This document shows positions 32,923 through 43,540 of a stretch of 64,000 bases of DNA, piece after piece. Each line of letters begins with the position of its first letter. The stretch's first letter is position 1. The notes under the pieces were generated by a model that saw only the letters and a program-made list of their open reading frames with translations, was not told the DNA's origin and made no database searches. Origin of the DNA: Didymella arachidicola (Eukaryota > Ascomycota > Dothideomycetes > Pleosporales > Didymellaceae); assembly GCA_016630955.3 (NCBI GenBank), contig CM049990.2, forward strand, positions 1,736,001 through 1,800,000, written 5' to 3'. The translations under genes were made by a program, and so were the position numbers.

Positions 32923-34584
32923 TCAGAAAACAGTTCCATCGGACAGAATCATAATAGGCGGCTCCTTCGTATTTGGCCGCGAAACTTCTGCGATTTCTCG
33001 ACCCCCCTGCATTTTGTTAGTCCCAATTCATCAATGTGACAGGGTGGTGTAGGTTAGCTTACCTTCCAACTGCCGGCTTCCAACATCTGAGCCAAGCTCA
33101 GCTTCTCGCGCCCACTCAGCCCTAGTGAGCTGTTGACCTCGACAAGGAGTTCGTCCAACAGACCCACTGTCACTGCGCGCCATTCAACAATAACGTCATC
33201 GTCTGCAGTGAACATTGGCACGACTTCCATGCTGGGCTGTCCCTTGACCTGAGCATTGCGCTGGTACTGCGCAACACCGCGTTTCTGGTCGTCAGGCTTG
33301 AGTGTCAAAAGTCCAGTGTCGATGAAAAGGCCACCATTGCGGTACTCGGGCAACCCAGTCAGTAGTTCAACGCCAGCGAAGTGTACGTTCATGAGCTTGG
33401 TCATGGGCACCATCAGGGAGTAAGTGAGCCACTGCGTGAGCTTGTGAAAGGGGACAATATTTTCCCAGGGATGGGTGGGGTGAGAAGGCATGACAGAGCA
33501 TGGCCACGCATCGCCCATTGGGATGCCGTCGATCTGTGTTCGAGTTGCAGGCCAGATGGGTGTCAGACTCTCCATCAGTGTGTTCCAGAGGGTAGGAACT
33601 GGAATGATTGGGACTGAGGAAGCCTGTGTGGTGGGGTGCGAGAGAAGGTAGTCTGGAAGTATTAGCTTGTGAAACTGTGTTGCGCGGAGATGACGTACCA
33701 AGCATGTTTCCTGGCCGTGCTTCAAGGCCAAAGACTTCCTGGTTTTGCAGCGCTTCAGAGAGCTTCACGAGCAAGGTGGTACGTCCCTCCAGGCCGTCCA
33801 TAGGGTTCGAATCGTTGACCTGCAGTCCACGAGCCATAATAGCCAGGTCCAGCTTCCTCAAACCGGCGCTATCAACCTGGCACGGCTCCTTGGGATTGCT
33901 GCTGAACACGCCAGCCTTGAACATCTCAAGACTGGCGACTGCGAGACCCTCACTGCGCCTGTAGACCTTGCCGGACTCCTTGCTCTTGTACTGCCATTTG
34001 GTGCCGGCGCCTGCGTCCAGGAGAACGGACACCAGGAACAAGTCGAGCAGACGGCGGGTGCGCTCAGAGTTGTCGACGGTGGAGGGCCACGAGGCCATCA
34101 GCTGGTCAACTCGCGGACGGCCGCCCACCTCGAAGTGCTGCCAGCGGCCGTGTGGAGGGATTGAGGCGTAGTCTGGGGCGTAGTCTCTCTGTGGACGAGT
34201 CAGCTCTGCTATTGTGGCCGTATTCTATTGTGAAGGCCCGAATGAGGCTGCGCGGCATGTATGCACCTTGACGATCGACACCACGAAGCTGGCGACGTCG
34301 GTAAACTTGCTCATGTCGACGGTGAAGTGCTTGAGCTGGTTTTTCTTCGCCTTCTCAAGTACCAGGCGCGAACGGTCGCGCACTGCATAGATGCTCCTCA
34401 AGTAGCCCGCTGGGTCGAGTGCTGGGTCCGGGGCGCGAGGCAGAGGCACATCTGGGAAGCTGGTGGGCCGCGAACCGTTGGTGGTGGAGGGGCCAGGGGA
34501 GCGCAGCGATCCATTGGACGAGTTGGGCTGGCAGCCGCCCGGCGCGATGGTGGGCTTGGAGCTCTTGCGGTTGAACAGGCGCAT
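32923..34584 (-). CDS. URC4: uracil catabolism protein 4 (DUF1688 family)
   Basis: Four exons (34267-34584, 33699-34188, 33063-33652, 32923-33006) sum to 493 residues, the normal size for the family. The N-terminal 50 residues are Ser/Pro-rich. The body carries stretches typical of DUF1688: PAGYLRSIYAVRDRS, KHFTVDMSKF, GRWQHFEVGGRPRVDQLM, LVSVLLDAGAGTKWQY, SEGLAVASLEMF, FHKLTQWLTYSLM and the C-terminal EAGSWK joined over the last intron to GGREIAEVSRPNTKEPPI. URC4 is required in Lachancea kluyveri for the URC pathway, which degrades uracil; its biochemical role is unsettled. The last exon is only 84 bp and is recovered only by splicing at GTAAGC, since the unspliced frame ends in VS. No other URC gene is in this window. 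Confidence 0.93.
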
Positions 34585-37485
34585 GGCGGCGGGCAGGAGC
34601 AGGCAAGGCGTCAGATTCAGGTGGGGAGAGGCAGGCAAGAGTGCAGGAGAGAGAACGCTGGCGGCGCTCCAGCAGAGGAGATTTGGAAGACAGGCACGGT
34701 CTGTCGAGGGCGCGCAGAAGCGATCCACAGCAGTTCGAAGAACGAGCCCCGAATCAGTTGGCGCAGCCTGCAAGTGCTAGCAACAGACTCGCAGGCCCTA
34801 GCGTTTAAGCTGCCGAGCGGCTTTGCAGGGGCTCCTGGACATTGTGTGGACAAAGAAACTGGAACCGACCGTGGGCGATTTGCATACCCAGCATTATGCA
34901 AGGAGCGTGGTTGCGATTGGGCAGTAGGCGCGTGCAGTCTTCATCCACGCAGCTGTAGACATCTTCTCTGGAACAGCAGAGCCTGGGCGCAGAACACCTA
35001 ATCTCGCGCCAGGCACGGCTCCACGCCCACGGCACGAGCTGCTAGCCCGTCCTGCACTCTCACCAGAGTCACCACCGCTGAGTGGCCACTCGCAGAGGAA
35101 CAGCTGTCGGCAGACATGCAATAAACACTACAACTTCCTTCAACAGCCAAGACCAGGGACTGCTCTACTCTACTGTAGTCATGCCATCGTACCGCAGCTA
35201 GGTACTCCTGTACAACAGCCTGCCTCGCAGTGCCTTGCAGTGTGCCTCGCGGTATCCAGTTTAGCTTGCCATCGCGCCCTCGAGTCCTGACATCTGTTGT
35301 ACGCGCTCAACGGCACACAATTATCCCTGCTGCAGTGCTGCATTCGTGAGACGTAGCAGGGTCTATTCGGTCCATCCAGACTTGCGCACACGCAAGCATG
35401 AAATCAACGTCGCTGCATGTGTTCCTGAGGCACGAACCAGGCACGAACCAGGCCCGCCCACTTCACTGTGGACACAGAACTGAAGCTTGCGTTCTCGTAT
35501 CTCCATTGCGTTCCATAGTTTCCATCTCGCGGAACCGCAGCTGCACCTCCTTGCGGTAAGCCCCGAGCTGCCCACCACGCTACCCAAGACCCCCTGCCCA
35601 CCGGCTCTCGCCCGCTTGCAGCATAGCACTGTACGGCGCAAACCCTACCCCAAGGCCTCCACGCTACATGCACCCGATCAGCATGCATTACTCGACGAGT
35701 GCCAGCGTGCTGTGCAACCGTTGCATCTGCTCAAGCAGTTCACGACTCGGAAACAGCCTCACTCGCGGATGCACAGCCGGACCTGCTGATTGCAACCTCT
35801 TTGATGCCCAAAGACGCTCGAGACACCAACATCACCGCACCCTTTGTGCCAGGGGTCAGGCCATCGCAGACGAATCCATGGCTGCGGGTTCGCCGGCTTG
35901 CGGGATTGCCCTTCCGTGAAGACCAGAGCGCACCGGAGTGGGAAGCTTCTGAGAAAGCTCTCCAGTCTATTGCACTCCCCGTCATTTCCGACCCAAGAGA
36001 CTCGTATCACACGAACGTGCACTTGACCATGGCAAGTCTCTAGCATCACTTTCCGAACCTTCCACGGCACGTAGACTGACTGCCGCAAACCACCACCAGC
36101 CCGCGCGGTCCACTGCGACTCGTGCTCGGCGGCCCGAGTCAGGAACCACCGAGCCGAAGCAGGCCAGGGCAGGCGACCAGCACCTCCTTGCCAACATGCC
36201 TGCTGCATGCTTGCATTTTACTCTCGAAGTCGGGACAGTCCGCGTGCGCCAGACCGTGCCATCTCCGCGGTTCGTGGTCCGCCGCAGCTCTCGCGGCTCA
36301 CTGACCCCATCTTAAGTCAAGTTCCATTGCTTCCTTGATGGTGTTCCTTGGTGACAAAGCGGCAGCCACTAGATTCTCTAGCGCTCTAGACCGCCCGTGC
36401 CAGGAGGCTTCCCACATGGCAATTCGCTGCCGTTCCCGTGTCAATTTTGCTGTGTTTACTCGAGGTGGTTTACACTCTGTGCGCCGCACACTCTGTGCAA
36501 CCCCAGCGAAGCGGAGCACACCACGCAAGTTCCGCACTCCCAGCAAGCTGTACAGTCGGGCTCGAATGCCGTAGTACCGAACCGCGAGCGCTTCCTCGCA
36601 ACATGTCCAGAGCGGCCTCCGCGTTCAGCGTCAGGCTCTCACGATGCAGTTCAATTTACCATTGCGGCCTCACTCGGTAGCCGCAGCCGCACCAACGTCT
36701 CGCGTCCGACAGGGCAACTGCGCGGGTTTATTGCATGTAGGCAGTTGTCCCGAACTTCGACGTCCGACACTCCAGCGCGAACAGGCCTCAGGATTCTCAG
36801 AAGGTGTGCCGTGGTTGTTAATACGTGTCGTTGATGCAAGTGTCTTGCAAGTTAGAGTTGCAACGTGAACAGAACCGGAAGCATTCTTCCCCTCGCACAC
36901 AAACGTTCGTTTTCATTACATTAACTGCAAAATTGAGGACTACGTAATTGCAAATGACGGCGTTGGCTCACACTCAACTCCACCACGCGCTCGTGTATCT
37001 TTCTATTTACAGTGTGTGAAGGGAACGTTGCAGTAGGCTCCGAGGAGTCTAGAGGATAGTACCGAAGACCGAGGCCCTCGCGTGGCAGCGCCGTGGCTCG
37101 GGGTCGCGGCTCCTCGCGGCTGGACTTGAATTGCCGCGGAGAAGTCAAGAATGACACAGAGGGCAAAGACTAGACTTTGTTGTACTTATGATAGTTTTGA
37201 TGAAGCTTCTTGTTACTACATATCGCGATCTGTTAAGATGTGTCGCCGTGCGCTGAAATGCTGCTCGCAATAACGCCGCAATCTTGAAACGCCTCAACAC
37301 CTTGTACATCTGGTAGAAAACGAAAACGCCCCTCGCTATGCCGATCGCTGAGATACGAAGACCATGAGCGGGAAAGAGGCGAGAATAATTACTCAAAGAT
37401 GGCAACTCCTCGGCCCGCTGAATTGAATATGCGACAGTCGAAGGAGTAATATAACTTAGAGCAACGGCGATGGTGTACAGATCCT
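34585..37485. other. intergenic, no gene supported
   Basis: About 2.9 kb upstream of URC4 and downstream of the CAF-1 gene. Many short overlapping frames occur without domain or splice support. A 12-bp direct duplication (GGCACGAACCAG twice, about 35431-35454) is the only repeat I noticed. Confidence 0.45.
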
Positions 37486-39349
37486 TCAGCTGTTGACCAG
37501 CACCCAGCGCTTCTCTTTCTCGGTAGGACCAACCCTCGCAGCGACAACGCTGAGTGTATTTGTGATAGCCGCTTTTGGAAGCTTGGGGAATGCCTTCTTA
37601 AGAGCTTCGATCATACCCAGCTTGGTAAGGTCTTTGCCCTGAATCTCAGCTTTGAAGGCAGGCAGTTGGTCATCAGGCACCATCTTCTTTGGCGCTACTG
37701 GCTTGCAAGCAGTGGCAGATGGTGCAGAACTCGCAGCATTGAGAGTATTGAGCATCCCGTTCATTGTCCGCTGCGCCAATGGCAGCCGCGCCGGGGGTTG
37801 CATGAGACCATTCGTGTAGGCGACCTTGCTTTCTGTGACAGGGGCTGCAGTGACCACAAATGCAGGTGGTTCCCAGTAAGCCGTGGAGAATGGATTGATG
37901 GACTGAGGATATGGTTCTGGGAAAAGGTTAGTATGAGGGATCTAGACGTGTGTGCTAGCTTACCAAGCAGAAATCCCATCTTGAAGTCCTTGAACTCCGT
38001 TGAAATAGCACCAGAGCCATCGTTGAGCGTAGAGACCCCAGTGGAATCCTCCCAACATAAGCCAGTGCTGATAGGTTCTAAGTCGCCAGACAACATTCGA
38101 CGCTTGAGTTGCGGGTCCTCCTCATCATCCAAGAAGCCATCCATATCGTCTTCTCCCTCCTCCTCGAGATCATCCTCTCCATCAGAGTCGAGATCTTCGC
38201 CATCTTCGGGCTCCTCCCACTCCGCCTCTGAGTCGTAGTCGTAGTTGGTGTCCTGTCGGATCCGCGAGATTGGATTGCGAGCGAGTCGACGCTCAGCCGC
38301 AACCGAATAGGACTTTGTGTAAGTGCCGTAGTACGGAGGGCGTACGTCTTCACCGAAGTGCAGGTACTTCATAGGAATCGTTTTCAGCATGTCAATCGGT
38401 CGTTCACGGCTGGTTTCAACGTCCGCGGTAAGATCGATAGGTCGATCAGGCGAACTATGGACACGCTGGACGACGTCCTTGATGGCGGCAGTCTTTAGGC
38501 CTCGCGGGGCACGCGCTGGGAGTGACACCTTCAAAGTATGTACTGTGAGAGGTATCAGGCCGGCATTGTCGCCCTTGCATAGCTGGTCCAATCGTGCCCG
38601 GGCGGCGTTGAGCTTCTCAGTATCCTCCATGAACGCGTTTGTAGGCGCCAGAATCGCGGTGGATGGTAATGAGAAAGGCAGGAAGCAGCGTTCGTAGTCC
38701 GAGTGCGCAATTTTCTGGATTGATTTCTGTGGAGAGGGAGGCAATCCGTTAGCAACGACTCCGGGAGTGTCCGACGATATTAATGTAGGAAGGACAGTAG
38801 AGTCAGGGTATGAATCTACCACGGACGGTTCAGCACTGCTTGCAGTAGCCTTTGGTTTCATGAAGAAGGCGTTGAGCTTCATCTGTGACTAGACGCGAGT
38901 TAGCAGCGACCACACGGCAGTGATCGTAGACCTACCCGCTCTTTTTTCGCTCTCTCTTCCTCCTTCTCACGCTTCTCGGCGTCCTTCTTTGCCTTTTCAT
39001 CAGCCTTCAATTTAGCTTCAGCCTCCTTCTGAGCTGCTTTGTCTGCCTTGGCCTTGGCCTTTACTTCCTTCTCAAGAGCTGCGTCATCTTTCTCTTGCTG
39101 GGTCAGGACCTTGCGTTTCTTCTTGACTGGTTGCTGTGCATCGCTCGTATTGGGTACAGCTGTGCTGCTCGCTGGTGCAGCTGTGACGCCCAGTTGGACA
39201 GGTGATGGTGTCTGGACATTGGACAGGACTGATAACGGTGTCGACGCTCGAGACGAGATGGCCTTAGCAGGTGTGGATGGTTGTGGTTCCGCGTCTTCTA
39301 CGTGAGGCCGCTTCTGAGCAATGGGGAGGACAGGAGTTGGGTCCTCCAT
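37486..39349 (-). CDS. RLF2: chromatin assembly factor 1 large subunit (Cac1/Rlf2, p150)
   Basis: Three exons (38936-39349, 37964-38882, 37486-37916; introns 53 and 47 bp) give 587 residues. This is the large subunit of CAF-1, which deposits H3-H4 behind the replication fork with PCNA. Visible features: a basic/charged KER-like helix at about 75-138 (VKKKRKVL, then a long Lys/Glu/Ala run); MKLNAFFMKPK just after the first intron, resembling a PIP-type PCNA motif; YLHFGEDVRPPYYGTYTK; and a strongly acidic patch (DYDSEAEWEEPEDGEDLDSD) that receives histones. The C-terminal winged-helix-like region ends the protein (LTKLGMIEALKKAFPKLPKA). It is divergent from SPO11 with 404 bp between start codons, and two MluI cell-cycle boxes lie 80 and 127 bp upstream, consistent with G1/S expression. 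Confidence 0.92.
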
Positions 39350-39753
39350 GGTTGTGTGAGGATTGCGTAACGATTGGATCAATCACGAACAAGTTGACGT
39401 CTACACTTTGCGAAGGCGAGTGAATGGAACGCGTCAATGGGTGAAAGTGTTGATCGGAAGTCACGACGCGACGGGACGCGTTGTCGCGACCGAAACGCGG
39501 GCGCGATTTCAGGAGATCGTTGCCTGCACGCCAAGAACGCGATTGCGCTGTCTTTGGGGTCAAATGTATGCTGATTGCCTAATCGAGACTGGCGCTTTCC
39601 CCACCAAAGAACATCACACTTGCCTGAACACTCGACTCATCTTAATACATCAATCACCTAAAGTCCAGAATCGCATCTCGCGCAAGCATGCAAAAGGCGG
39701 CTACTTCAACTTGATTCTTCACTAACTCCTCCGAGTGTCGAATTACAGCTTTA
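39350..39753. promoter_or_regulatory. shared divergent promoter with two MCB (ACGCGT) elements
   Basis: 404 bp between the divergent starts of the CAF-1 large subunit (-) and SPO11 (+). ACGCGT, the MBF-binding MluI cell-cycle box, occurs at 39429-39434 and 39476-39481, with related ACGCGA nearby at about 39535. About 0.1 sites would be expected by chance in this length. MBF drives G1/S genes in yeasts and some meiotic genes in fission yeast, so either or both genes could be targets. Function is inferred. Confidence 0.6.
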
Positions 39754-41385
39754 ATGACCGGTGTCAACATGAACCCCGAGGACATTCATGACTTACTCTT
39801 CGACGCTGCAGACACCCCTGAAGACCTCGAGATATTTTGGAACGACAGCTACGATGACGATGAGATGATCGATGCTGTTGATATTTCCCAATGCTCAGAT
39901 GAGGATGACTTGTTTGACGCTACTGAAACAACTACCGCAAATGACTGGCAACTGTTGAGTAGCCCACCACTCACGCCGGCAGATACACCAATCGCAGCAC
40001 AGTACGAAACATTGACGAGCTTAGCAGAGCACCCTAAGAATGCTGGGGAGAGACTTTCTCGTGACAGGTGCTCCATGTTCCGAGTCAAGTGTCGCAAATG
40101 CTAATTGTGGACTAGACAGTGGGTCATTGCTCACCTCGAAGCCATGCTGGAAGGGATTATCGATGGTCTGCTTGAGGACCGTGAAAGGTTGACGTTCACG
40201 CTCAAGAGTCGCGCAGGCATTTCGAGGAGGCGTCCAGTCCCGGAAGATCGCGCTAGGTTAACACCTGCTCCAAGAGTTCGCCAGATCTCGTTTCCTGGCA
40301 GCACTGCGCAGGAGGCTTGGAACTTCGCTGTCCTCCTGCGCATCATCGAACTCGTGCATGGAGGTCTTGTCGACAACACAGTCATGACCAAGCGCGATAT
40401 CTATTACAAGCATCCCGACTTATTTACGAAGCAAGCAGTTGTTGACCGCTATGTGGATGATCTAGCATGTACATTGGGCATCTCTAGATCTCAGCTCAAT
40501 ATTACTGCTGCTGCTAAAGGTCTTGTCTACGGGCGCTTCACTATATCGAGAAGATGGGACGCAAGTGGATGGTCTCAACGAAAAAGAGGGCATGCTTGTC
40601 CCTAAGGTTGGAGAAGCTGATCGACTGGACATTACACAGATCCATTGGATCCTCATCATCGAGAAAGAGGTTTGTCTCGATGCAGATCTCACGGCCTGCA
40701 CTAAGTCATTCAGGCCACGTTCCGCGCCCTCATCAGCACCAAACAGTGGGAACAACTGGCGCAGAATGGTCTCGTTGTGACTGTAAGAGAGTTAGAGATC
40801 TATAAAGGCTTGGTGCTGACCCGTCTCCAGGCCAAAGGCTATCCTGACGTGGCTTCGCGAGTGTTTTTACGGCACCTGGCTGATCATGCACGACATGTAC
40901 CAGTGTACGCCTTAGTGGACCTTGATCCTGACGGTATTGCCATCATGACAACTTACAAATATGGCTCGTACCGCCTCGCACATGAAGACGCCACACATAA
41001 AGATGCACCAGGCTTGAGTCTACCAAATCTCCGCTGGCTCGGTGTAAAGAGGCACCACATCAGCCAAACTGACCCACTTGAGGACAGTACAGAAGCATAC
41101 AAGGCTCCTGAGCTTCAAGGCATGATGAAGCTGACCACACGCGACCGATCGAAGGCAATGCGCATGCTCGAATGGGATCTGTGCAGCGAAACAGGATCCG
41201 AGCTGGAGTGGAGACACGAGCTTCAGACCATGCTTATATTGAACACAAAAGCTGAGATTCAGATTCTGGATGAGCTGCAGGGCGGTGTTGTCTCCTTTCT
41301 GAAAACCGAACTTGGGTGTAGTGAAGAAGCAGCCGTCGATATGGCACTTGACACGCCCGGCTCGGATGACGGCCTACTCTTCTAG
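39754..41385 (+). CDS. SPO11: Spo11/Rec12 meiotic DNA double-strand-break protein, with apparent 1-nt frameshift
   Basis: Homolog of archaeal topoisomerase VI subunit A; it makes the DNA breaks that start meiotic recombination. Exons: 39754-40067, 40116-40669, 40714-40782, 40831-41385. The N-terminal 95 residues are acidic. The winged-helix part contains the catalytic tyrosine pair at about 201-202 (TKRDIYYKHPDLF), followed by VDRYVDDLACTLGISRSQ and AAAKGLVYGRFTIS. The Toprim part carries the metal ligands in WILIIEKEATFRALIS and YALVDLDPDGIAIMTTYK. The exon lengths sum to 1492 nt, one more than a multiple of three. The frame must shift near 40541-40556, between FTISR and EDGTQVDGL; no GT-AG intron explains it. 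Either the gene is inactivated or the sequence has one surplus base. The rest is well conserved, about 496 residues. Confidence 0.87.
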
Positions 41386-41654
41386 CAACCACGCAATCTG
41401 TACCAAATCACTTATTAGCATGCCATATAATACCGGTATCAAGGAAGGTGTGACAAATGTACTCGGTAGATCTCAGATCCCAGTGTTGCCTCTATCCAAT
41501 GATCGCAAACAGCTGCTGCAGTGGGACGAAAGCATCGAGCCAAGCCCCGCTCGCCAGCGCATCCTTGATCACGACAGTCCACGTTCACACTTCGAAAAGC
41601 GCTGCATCGCAGCCATGCATTGACGTGCAGCAGGTCCAGTAAAGCAAGCCTACG

Positions 41655-43130
41655 ATGTCCGGGTCTTCGGCGAATATAAGATTAGCTACCAGCCCGGGGG
41701 AGGCGCATTCGCACCCGCACCCGCACATTGCTGCCCCTCTCCCGAACCATGTCGCCAATGTAGCGGACTCGAACGCGCTCCCACCAGCCTTGACGCCGGC
41801 CACCACCACAAGGCAGTCCGTAGCATTGGGTGTCTTCTCGACGCTGTGGGGCCACAGTTCTGCATCTACCCACGAGACTGTGAACCTCGCGATACCGTCC
41901 AGCGCAACGTATGCCGACGCCCATGAGCAACACAACGACCTGGCCGCGAGTACAGGCTCGGTGCCCAGTACGACTACAACGTTGACGAACACCCTACCTC
42001 CGTTGCAATCTGCTGCCATTCGTGCGCTCAATGCCCCCGCCTTCCACGCTCAAAGCAAGCCGGCGAAGTCCACATCTAGCAAAACAACTATCACAAGTCA
42101 GCCGGTCGTAGTGCGAACATATTCAGGGTCGCGACACACCTCCAGGCCAGGTTCTGGTTTCACTACCCCACGCTCCTTCGCGATGAGCGGCCAATCGAAT
42201 GCTTCTGCTCTGTCAGCTGGATTGGCGCGCCAGAACGAGCAGCTGCCTGCCATTGAGGACTTCTCGTTCTCAGCAATCCTCCGTGCCGTTGACCCTGAGA
42301 TTAGAGACGCCATTGATGCTATTGCTGAGATATGTGCCAGAAGCCGGTTGAGCTTGGCAGACGAGTACGACGCGCACCTCCCACCGCAAGGCGAGATAAC
42401 AGGTGCAGGGCCAGGCTGGGCTGCCAGTACAGGAGCTCTCGCAGGACGAAGCCGGCTCTCTAGGATCAGTCAAGGGTGGACAGCTGCAGACAACGTGTTA
42501 ATGGCTGTTCCTGAAGCGAGCAGTTCGAGTGAGCGTTTGGCGCAGGAGGGCAGAGGCACAACATCGGACGATGGCAAGAGGAAGAGGAGTCGGTCCGCAT
42601 ATGGCAGCTTGAAGAGTGTCATCAGTGGCGGCAGCGGTGGAAAGACAATTACCCTAGAGGAAAATACTTTCACACAACCGGAAGCTACCAGCTCGAGACA
42701 GGAGGCACAGCAGCGCCCACAAGGGCCAGCATGGATGATTAGGACCGCATCGCAGACCGAGGATCATCCTGCTATTACCATTGAGACTATGCCGCAAGCC
42801 TCCAAGCAGCTTGCATTCGATACATCTGCCTTGCAAGATTTGCCTGAAACTGACAGCGTCTGGGGCCTGCAATCACGCACCCCGATATCCCAACAACGAG
42901 CGGTGCATCAGCGCAACTGGTCCACCTCAACCTTCTCACTCGGACAGTCAGGCTCAAGAACGCGGTCGAACACGATCACCACTTTAGCTTCGTGGCTCCC
43001 GTGGCCACGTACAATAAACCTCAGTCAAGACACACAGCAAGAGTTGACGAAAGCTGAGACCCGGCTCCGCGAGATGTTGGTACATTCGCAAGGTGTTGAC
43101 AGAAGCAAAGCAACTGCAGGCGCGGTATAA
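41655..43130 (+). CDS. intronless Ser/Thr-rich protein of unknown function
   Basis: A 491-residue open frame from ATG to TAA with no intron. I do not recognise a domain. The N-terminal 30 residues include a His/Pro-rich patch (HSHPHPHIAAPLP). Long low-complexity Ser/Thr/Ala segments follow, then an ordered-looking helix around residue 200 (FSFSAILRAVDPEIRDAIDAIAEICA) and a C-terminal segment with WLPWP and an amphipathic helix (QELTKAETRLREML). There is no signal peptide or clear membrane segment. It begins 269 bp after SPO11 on the same strand. Its length, codon usage resembling neighbours and ordered islands favour a real gene, probably conserved only among related fungi. Function cannot be stated. 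Confidence 0.78.
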   Translation: MSGSSANIRLATSPGEAHSHPHPHIAAPLPNHVANVADSNALPPALTPATTTRQSVALGVFSTLWGHSSASTHETVNLAIPSSATYADAHEQHNDLAASTGSVPSTTTTLTNTLPPLQSAAIRALNAPAFHAQSKPAKSTSSKTTITSQPVVVRTYSGSRHTSRPGSGFTTPRSFAMSGQSNASALSAGLARQNEQLPAIEDFSFSAILRAVDPEIRDAIDAIAEICARSRLSLADEYDAHLPPQGEITGAGPGWAASTGALAGRSRLSRISQGWTAADNVLMAVPEASSSSERLAQEGRGTTSDDGKRKRSRSAYGSLKSVISGGSGGKTITLEENTFTQPEATSSRQEAQQRPQGPAWMIRTASQTEDHPAITIETMPQASKQLAFDTSALQDLPETDSVWGLQSRTPISQQRAVHQRNWSTSTFSLGQSGSRTRSNTITTLASWLPWPRTINLSQDTQQELTKAETRLREMLVHSQGVDRSKATAGAV

Positions 43131-43540
43131 GGCTCTGGTTTGATGTATTTGTATTTCTGCAGGCCACCGGGGTTTGGTAACGACCACAAGCGTACGTAGA
43201 ACTTTGGGCTTCATACGTACAGACTGCGTGCACACCACGAGGGACGAAGCTGTACTCTATCACGATTTTATGATTAATGAGGTATGAATTAAGATAACGC
43301 AAACGATTCGGGATCGTCTCGAGCTTCTTGTTAGACAGCTGCTTAGTTCATTGTAGTCTAACTGCAACAGGCAACGAGCACGCATGTCAACGTGGGGTAG
43401 CTTCTTGACCAACCTCGGAAGCTTGGTTGACTTTATCATCCACAATTTCCTTGTGCTTGCTCCTTGAATTACTTCTACAAGCTCCATGATCTCTTAACCA
43501 GTAGTTCCGCTGTACTCGGCGTTTCAAACCTTCTAGCAGC
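43131..43540. other. intergenic, no gene supported
   Basis: 410 bp between two + strand genes; AT-richer than its neighbours. Nothing else is seen. Confidence 0.5.

Noticed and set aside
33800..33820. GGGTTCGAATCG resembling a tRNA B box
   Set aside because: It lies inside a URC4 coding exon and no A box or cloverleaf can be formed around it.
40520..40560. Intron to explain the SPO11 frame change
   Set aside because: No GT-AG pair of workable length exists here, and both sides are conserved coding sequence without a gap.
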